Source of the DNA: CAYYGL01 sp964471235 | Lineage (GTDB): Bacteria; Calditrichota; Calditrichia; RBG-13-44-9; J075 | Direction of reading: 5' to 3' | Length of the DNA: 19,386 bases | Assembly (NCBI GenBank): GCA_964471235.1 | Contig: CAYYGL010000092.1 | Coordinates: 1-19,386, forward strand | Part shown: piece after piece, positions 14,538-19,386 of the stretch | How positions within the stretch are numbered: position 1 is the first letter of the stretch | Layout: every line of letters begins with the position of its first letter | Notes under the pieces: generated by a model | Databases searched by the model: none | The model's input: the letters and a program-made list of their open reading frames with translations, nothing else | Told to the model about the DNA's origin: nothing | Made by a program: the position numbers and the translations under genes

Positions 14538-15209
14538 ATGATTAGCGAAAGCAGAGAAATGGAAATACCAGCGGAGTTAAGAACATTACTGCCGGAGTTA
14601 ACGGACGAACAAGTGCGGTTATTGGTAGAATATCTTGATCTTTTAAAGCAATGGAACCGGAAAGTGAACCTGGTGTCCCGGAAAGATGTGGAGCGTTTAT
14701 GGGAAAACCATATTCTGCCTTCTTTGGTTCCTTTTACCCTGCTAACCATATCCCGGGAGAGCCGGGTGCTGGATATTGGCAGCGGGGGTGGGTTCCCTGC
14801 CATTCCCTGGAAAATTGTTCGTCCCGACCTGGAAATGCTGCTGGTGGATTCGGTTCGCAAAAAATCCCTCTTCCTTCGCCAGGTGATCTCAACATTGAAC
14901 CTGGAGAACATTGCCGTGGAGAATGAGCGCATTGAAAACCTGAGTCGTCGTTTTGAATATCAGGAAAAATTTGATATAATTACAGGGCGAGCGGTGACGA
15001 CGGTGGAAACCCTGGTTCAATGGGGCAAACCGTTTTTGAAAGCACGTGGCTGGTTCCTCCTCTGGAAGGGCAGTTCCGATGTCTTGGAATTGGAAAACGC
15101 CGCCCGGAGTCTCGGGTTTTCATACACCATCTATCAGACACCGAAAGATGTTCTCCGCCTGTCAGAAAAGTTGGCTCATTTGTGCTGGTTTCAGATTACC
15201 TTTCCATAA
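14538..15209 (+). CDS. rsmG: 16S rRNA (guanine-N7) methyltransferase RsmG (GidB)
   Basis: RsmG transfers a methyl group from S-adenosylmethionine to N7 of a guanine in the 530 loop of 16S rRNA (G527 in E. coli). Loss of the enzyme gives low-level streptomycin resistance in several bacteria. The 223-residue product shows the family pattern: an N-terminal helical region with EYLDLLKQWNRKVNLVSRKD, the SAM-binding motif VLDIGSGGGFPAIPWKI (77-93), an acidic residue at the end of strand 2 (LLVDS, Asp104), and GRAV (150-153). The first glycine-rich loop reads GSGGGFPAIP rather than the more common GTGAGFPGIP. The start is uncertain: ATG 14538 has no ribosome-binding site, while ATG 14559 is preceded by AGAG and would cost seven residues. 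It is not next to mnmG here. Confidence 0.95.
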   Translation: MISESREMEIPAELRTLLPELTDEQVRLLVEYLDLLKQWNRKVNLVSRKDVERLWENHILPSLVPFTLLTISRESRVLDIGSGGGFPAIPWKIVRPDLEMLLVDSVRKKSLFLRQVISTLNLENIAVENERIENLSRRFEYQEKFDIITGRAVTTVETLVQWGKPFLKARGWFLLWKGSSDVLELENAARSLGFSYTIYQTPKDVLRLSEKLAHLCWFQITFP

Positions 15210-15383
15210 CGCATGAAGAGGGGGTAAAGACGGAAACCCGAAACACTGGTTTGACAGGGAGTCGAAGTAACCGCTGTTAACAACACAGTAGAAGAGCGGA
15301 GATAATCCCGCCCATAATAAGCTTGCTCATCCCTGCATTTCCCCGGGTAATTATCCGGTGATGACAATACAAAGAGGGTAAAG

Positions 15384-16715
15384 ATGTTGTTTTCCAGTAA
15401 AACATTGCTGCTCGGTAAGACGTTTGCCATAGCTGTCCCACAAGATTCCCTGAATGCCCAATCCGGGATGATTGCGGTTGGCGATTCGGTGCAAAAAACC
15501 TTTTTAAACAACTGGCTTGCCGACTACCCGATAATTCGCGATTCGTTAATCATCCTGGGAATTTTTATTGCAAGCTGGTTGATTTATGTAATCACCCGGC
15601 ACTACCTTTTGCGCGGATTATCCAAACTGGTAAAAAAAACCAAATCCAAATTTGATGATGCCCTCATTGAAAACGTGATTGCCAAACGGTTGGCGTATAT
15701 TGTTCCGGTGCTGGTCATCTACTATTTTGCTTACCTGCTGCCGGGGAGCGAGGCGATAATTCACCAGGTATTGCAGTCGGTGATCGGGTTGATTATTCTT
15801 CTTACCATCGGCGCTTTTTTAAACCAGCTTACCCGGTATTTGCAAACACTGCCGATGTTTCGAGACAAGCCCATCAAAAGCTATGTTCAGGTAGTAAAAT
15901 TGGTGCTCTATATCATGGGAACTATTTTCCTGATCGGCTTGTTAACCGGCAGTCATCCCATGACCCTCCTCAGCGGTTTGGGCGCCATGACCGCAGTGTT
16001 GATCCTGGTGTTCCGCGACACCATTCTCTCCTTTGTTGCCAGTCTTCAAATCACCTCCAACGACCTGGTGCGGGTAGGCGACTGGATTGAGTCCAAACAG
16101 TACGGTGCCGATGGCGATGTGATCGACATTGCCTTGCACACCATCAAAGTGCAAAACTGGGATAAGACCATTACCACCATTCCCACCCATAAGTTAATCG
16201 AAGGCTCGTTCAAAAACTGGCGGGGCATGCAGCTAAGCGGGGGACGACGGATCAAGCGTGCCATCTATCTTGATTTAACCACGGTGAAATTTTGTGATGA
16301 TGCCCTGCTTGCCAAACTGCGCAGGATTCAACTCCTCACCGACTACATTGAACGCAAAATAAAGGAGTTGGAAGAATACAATAAAAAATACCAGGTGGAT
16401 GACACGGTGCTGGTGAACGGTCGACGGCTGACCAATATCGGGGTTTTCCGGGCTTATATCGAAGCCTATCTGGCGCACAACGAACGGCTCAACCATCAAC
16501 TCACCTCCCTGGTGCGTCAACTGCCGCCCGGTCCTAATGGGATTCCCATCGAGATTTATGTATTTACCAAGGAGACCGCCTGGAAAACCTATGAACAGAT
16601 TCAGGCGGATATCTTTGACCATTTGTTGGCTGTGGTGCCGGAATTCGACCTGCGGGTATTCCAAAATCCCAGCGGGCATGACATCAGCCTGGCTGCCAAA
16701 ACGGCTTTATCTTAA
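15384..16715 (+). CDS. MscS-family mechanosensitive channel, YbdG (MscM) type
   Basis: A 443-residue inner-membrane channel that opens under membrane tension to release solutes during osmotic downshock. It has about five hydrophobic spans (52-72, 103-120, 128-148, 170-188 and 193-213). The pore-lining helix and entry to the beta domain read LLSGLGAMTAVLILVFRD then ITSNDLVRVGDWIE. The sequences QYGADGDVIDIALHTIKVQN, TTIPTHKLIEGSFKNWRGM and SGGRRIKRAI are hallmarks of the YbdG/miniconductance branch, as is the longer cytoplasmic C-terminus (about 285-443). GAGGG lies about seven bases before ATG 15384. The 174-base gap before it shows no structure beyond a weak TTGACA near 15252. The VOC-protein gene starts 24 bases downstream. 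Confidence 0.93.
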   Translation: MLFSSKTLLLGKTFAIAVPQDSLNAQSGMIAVGDSVQKTFLNNWLADYPIIRDSLIILGIFIASWLIYVITRHYLLRGLSKLVKKTKSKFDDALIENVIAKRLAYIVPVLVIYYFAYLLPGSEAIIHQVLQSVIGLIILLTIGAFLNQLTRYLQTLPMFRDKPIKSYVQVVKLVLYIMGTIFLIGLLTGSHPMTLLSGLGAMTAVLILVFRDTILSFVASLQITSNDLVRVGDWIESKQYGADGDVIDIALHTIKVQNWDKTITTIPTHKLIEGSFKNWRGMQLSGGRRIKRAIYLDLTTVKFCDDALLAKLRRIQLLTDYIERKIKELEEYNKKYQVDDTVLVNGRRLTNIGVFRAYIEAYLAHNERLNHQLTSLVRQLPPGPNGIPIEIYVFTKETAWKTYEQIQADIFDHLLAVVPEFDLRVFQNPSGHDISLAAKTALS

Positions 16716-16739
16716 TTGTGATGCGTTTGTGAGGGTGCT

Positions 16740-17357
16740 ATGAACATTCGAGAAATCCATCTGGAAACTCATTGTCTGGAAGAATTAAAAGAATTTTATA
16801 CCGGTGTGCTGGGGTTTCCGCTCATATCCGGCAGAAAGAATGCCTTTACCATTGAAACCGGTAAATCCCGTGTTACGTTTCTCCGTACCCGAACAGATGT
16901 GGAACCATTCTATCATTTTGCTTTCAATATACCCGAAAATCAAATCGAAGAGGCGGCACGCTGGGTTCAGGAACGCACCCCGTTGATTTCCCGGAATGAG
17001 CAAACGATTTTTCATATCGAACGCTGGAACAGCCATGCAATTTACTTTCACGACCCGGCTGGCAACATCGTGGAACTGATCGCCCGCCATAATCTGAAAA
17101 ATGCCGATTCCGAACCGTTTTCCGTTAAAAGTATCCGATCCGTTAGTGAAGTAGGGGTGGTCGTCGAAAACGTGCAACTGTTTTCCGAACAGCTTCAACA
17201 GGAACTTCACATTTCAGTATGGGATAAAGCGGATGAGAATTTTGCCGCTGTAGGGGACGAGGAAGGAATGTTTATCATTGTGTTGGCAGGCAGGCCCTGG
17301 TTTCCGACCAATCGCCCGGCAGAAATTTTTCCGGTGAGTGTAGACCCCGGAGGTTGA
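16740..17357 (+). CDS. VOC-superfamily (glyoxalase/dioxygenase fold) protein
   Basis: A 205-residue cytoplasmic protein of the vicinal oxygen chelate superfamily. The N-terminal module (1-115) is clear: His7 (EIHLET), a CLEELKEFYTGVLGFPL helix-turn, His59 (YHFAF), and FHDPAGNIVELIAR with Glu112. His7, His59 and Glu112 are the likely metal ligands. A second, weaker module begins at about residue 131 (SVSEVGVVVENVQLFSEQL) and breaks off at FPVSVDPGG, short of a full half-domain. The C-terminus may thus be shortened or frameshifted, although no convincing continuation was found in the other frames. The family includes glyoxalases, ring-cleavage dioxygenases and resistance proteins, and the exact reaction cannot be assigned. 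GAGGG lies five bases before ATG. It may be co-transcribed with the channel gene 24 bases upstream. Confidence 0.88.
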   Translation: MNIREIHLETHCLEELKEFYTGVLGFPLISGRKNAFTIETGKSRVTFLRTRTDVEPFYHFAFNIPENQIEEAARWVQERTPLISRNEQTIFHIERWNSHAIYFHDPAGNIVELIARHNLKNADSEPFSVKSIRSVSEVGVVVENVQLFSEQLQQELHISVWDKADENFAAVGDEEGMFIIVLAGRPWFPTNRPAEIFPVSVDPGG

Positions 17358-17567
17358 GAAACGGAAACGAATCCCCAACGTTCGAAACACCACTTCCCCC
17401 ATACTTTTCTCGCCATTGAATACACGTCGTTTAAAACCATCAACCAACAGCGAACAATCGGAAAACCGGTAGTTCACCATTTTGTATTTTCACTTACGGC
17501 ATCTTTTTGGTATTGACCGCAACATGCAAAAAGCTCAAAAATGATTTAATCGTATAAGGCGAAGCAG

Positions 17568-19386
17568 ATGAAAGACACCATGGATTTAGTCGAACCGATA
17601 AATCGTGTTACGGAAGCACCTTCTCTTGAACGCGTTGATGAACTGAATCAACTTGCCTGGGAAATCCGCCTTCTTAACGGGAGCAAAGCCAGGGAGTTGT
17701 CTCAATCCGCTCTTAAAATTGCGGAATTGCTTAAGTATGCGCGGGGAATTGCGAATGCCAAACGGAATCTGGGGACTTTATATTTTTTCCGTTCGGATGT
17801 GGAAAAGTCGATGGCGTATTTGTTAGACGCCCTGGAGTGGTTTGAACAACACGAAGATTGGGAAGGGGAAGCCACGGTACGAAGTTTCCTGGGGGTGGCG
17901 TACTGGAGATTTGGGGATTTTCAACGGGGGTTCGATTGCACTTTTCGCGCCCGGAAACTCTATGAAGAAATCGGTGATGACAACGGGTTAGCCTGGACAT
18001 ATAATACCCTGGGCGGATTTTATTTCGATTTTCAGGATTATCGTCTCTCCCTGCGAAATTTTCGCCGGGCATGGTCATTGTTTAAGAAGCTGCGCGATAA
18101 AGTGGGGGAAGCCCGGGCACTCAACGGCATCGGGAATGCGTACCATGTTCAGGGGAAATCCAAACAGGCGCTCAAATATCAGCGTAAGAGTCTATGCCTT
18201 CATCAAACGGCAAACAATCCATTGGGGGAAGCTCGAACATTGAATGACATCGGTTTGATCTACCAGGATACCGGCAACTATTCTGAAGCGCTATCGTACC
18301 ACCGGCAAAGCCTGGAAATTCGTCGCCGGGAGAATCATCATCCCGGTATAATTTCTACCCTAATAGACCTTGGGAAACTCTATCTGAATCAGGGGAATTA
18401 CGGGGAAGCGCAAAAAAGTCTCCAGGATGCTCTGCTCCTGGCGGAAAAGACCAATGCCAAACCCAGGATGGGGAAAGCCCATTATTTGCTGGCGCAGGTG
18501 TTTAAGGCGAAGAATGACTTCCAGCAAGCATTTGAACATTTTGAGAAATTCCATGATATTGATGAGATGGTGTATCATGAGGATGTGGAACAGAAGGTGC
18601 GCAATTTACAATTCGCCCACCAGGTGGAGCGCTCTCAGAAAGAAGCGGAGATATACCGCCTGAAGAATGTGGAGTTAAAGGCCAAGAATGAGCAATTACA
18701 GGAGACCCTGAACAAGCTGAATGCCGCCCAGGCACAGTTGATTCAGGCGGGAAAGATGGCGGCATTGGGAAATCTGGTCGCCAGTGTGGTGCATGAAATC
18801 AATACCCCGGTGGGAACCATCAGCAGCGCGGCGGATATCAGCAACCGGGCAATTTGCAAACTTCTGGAAAACAAATCCGCTACGATAGCGCCATCAAAAA
18901 CGAATGAAGAATTGAACAAAATACTCCAGATATTACAGCAGACCAATGAAACAATCCTGACCGCTGGCGCTCGCATTTCCAAAATTTGCCAGAGCTTGCA
19001 AACTTTCTCCCGACTGGATGAAGCGGAATACAAAAAGGCAGATATCCATGAAGGAATCGACAGCGCCCTGACGCTGCTCAGCCACCAATTGGATGGTCGG
19101 ATCACCGTAACGAAACGGTACGGCAAGCTCCCGAAAATTTATTGCTATCCCAACGAACTCAACCAGATGTTTATGAACCTGTTGATGAACGCTGTTCAGG
19201 CAATCCAGGATAAGGGTACCATCACCATCACAACCAGACGGGAAAAGAATTCGGTGATGATCGCTATTACGGATACCGGGAAAGGGATTCCACCGGAGAA
19301 GATCGATAACCTGTTTGAACCCGGGTTTACCCATCGCAATTCTCGGGTGCGGATGCGCACCGGTTTATATACTACCCTAAAAATGC
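17568..19386 (+). CDS. Cytoplasmic TPR-containing histidine kinase (3' end outside window)
   Basis: The frame is open from ATG 17568 to the last base with no stop codon, giving 606 complete codons. No membrane segment or signal peptide is seen. Residues about 60-345 are tandem tetratricopeptide repeats (for example ALNGIGNAYHVQGKSKQALKY, TLNDIGLIYQDTGNYSEALSY and LGKLYLNQGNYGEAQKSL). A coiled coil (about 350-395) leads to the dimerisation helix LGNLVASVVHEINTPVGTI with phospho-accepting His409. The ATPase part shows MNLLMNAVQAIQDKGT (N-box) and ITDTGKGIPPEK (G-box), then LFEPGFTHRNSRVRMRTGLY at the edge. Roughly 40-50 residues of the ATPase domain should remain downstream. TPRs suggest signal input through protein partners. 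AAGG lies eight bases before ATG 17568; ATG 17580 is an alternative start. Confidence 0.92.
   Translation, partial: MKDTMDLVEPINRVTEAPSLERVDELNQLAWEIRLLNGSKARELSQSALKIAELLKYARGIANAKRNLGTLYFFRSDVEKSMAYLLDALEWFEQHEDWEGEATVRSFLGVAYWRFGDFQRGFDCTFRARKLYEEIGDDNGLAWTYNTLGGFYFDFQDYRLSLRNFRRAWSLFKKLRDKVGEARALNGIGNAYHVQGKSKQALKYQRKSLCLHQTANNPLGEARTLNDIGLIYQDTGNYSEALSYHRQSLEIRRRENHHPGIISTLIDLGKLYLNQGNYGEAQKSLQDALLLAEKTNAKPRMGKAHYLLAQVFKAKNDFQQAFEHFEKFHDIDEMVYHEDVEQKVRNLQFAHQVERSQKEAEIYRLKNVELKAKNEQLQETLNKLNAAQAQLIQAGKMAALGNLVASVVHEINTPVGTISSAADISNRAICKLLENKSATIAPSKTNEELNKILQILQQTNETILTAGARISKICQSLQTFSRLDEAEYKKADIHEGIDSALTLLSHQLDGRITVTKRYGKLPKIYCYPNELNQMFMNLLMNAVQAIQDKGTITITTRREKNSVMIAITDTGKGIPPEKIDNLFEPGFTHRNSRVRMRTGLYTTLKM

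Noticed and set aside
15250..15283. TTGACA with a following TGTTAA as a promoter for the channel gene
   Set aside because: The -35 hexamer is perfect, but the -10 match is only about three of six, so it is not reported as a feature.

Overview
The window is about 19.4 kb of bacterial DNA with every supported protein-coding gene on the + strand. Base composition is close to balanced. The gene mix suggests a Gram-negative, deep-branching bacterium, perhaps of the FCB/Calditrichota/KSB1 neighbourhood: a secreted tricorn-type protease with a signal peptide, a cytoplasmic TPR histidine kinase, a YbdG-type mechanosensitive channel, a DUF2294 (MpsC-like) protein, and intergenic DNA rich in dispersed palindromic repeats. 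The taxonomic placement is inference only; no rRNA or other decisive marker is present.

Layout. (1) 1-1009 is the 3' part of purA, cut by the window edge. (2) 1010-2500 holds a dispersed repeat, a DUF2294/MpsC gene, a hairpin series ending in a strong intrinsic terminator, and two small genes: a 53-aa single-pass membrane protein and a 65-aa zinc-ribbon protein. (3) 2500-5297 holds a permease fused to a PTS IIA-like and an RCK_C-like domain, then a DUF1566 exported protein. (4) 5572-9300 is a run of an ABC-2 permease, its ATPase (ATGA overlap), a DUF2306-like membrane protein and a LytS-type membrane histidine kinase with no response regulator beside it. (5) 9301-10372 is a gene-free kilobase. 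On the minus strand it holds a possible small RNA locus: tandem TGTTGC palindromes, a sigma-54-like -24/-12 element, and a GC hairpin followed by ten T. (6) 10373-13654 is a full-length secreted tricorn protease homologue. (7) 13655-14537 is a repeat-rich gap with a decayed TauE/SafE permease fragment on the minus strand and a second copy of the 129-bp repeat seen after purA. (8) 14538-17357 carries rsmG, a YbdG/MscM-type channel gene and a VOC-fold protein. (9) 17568 to the window end is a TPR histidine kinase running off the edge.

Most genes are ordinary housekeeping, transport or signalling genes and do not form one pathway. The clear functional pair is the ABC transporter. The most unusual signals are non-coding: the sigma-54-like small RNA candidate at 9409-9606, the structured segment at 1694-1893 between the DUF2294 gene and a small membrane protein, and the families of dispersed repeats in the gaps.
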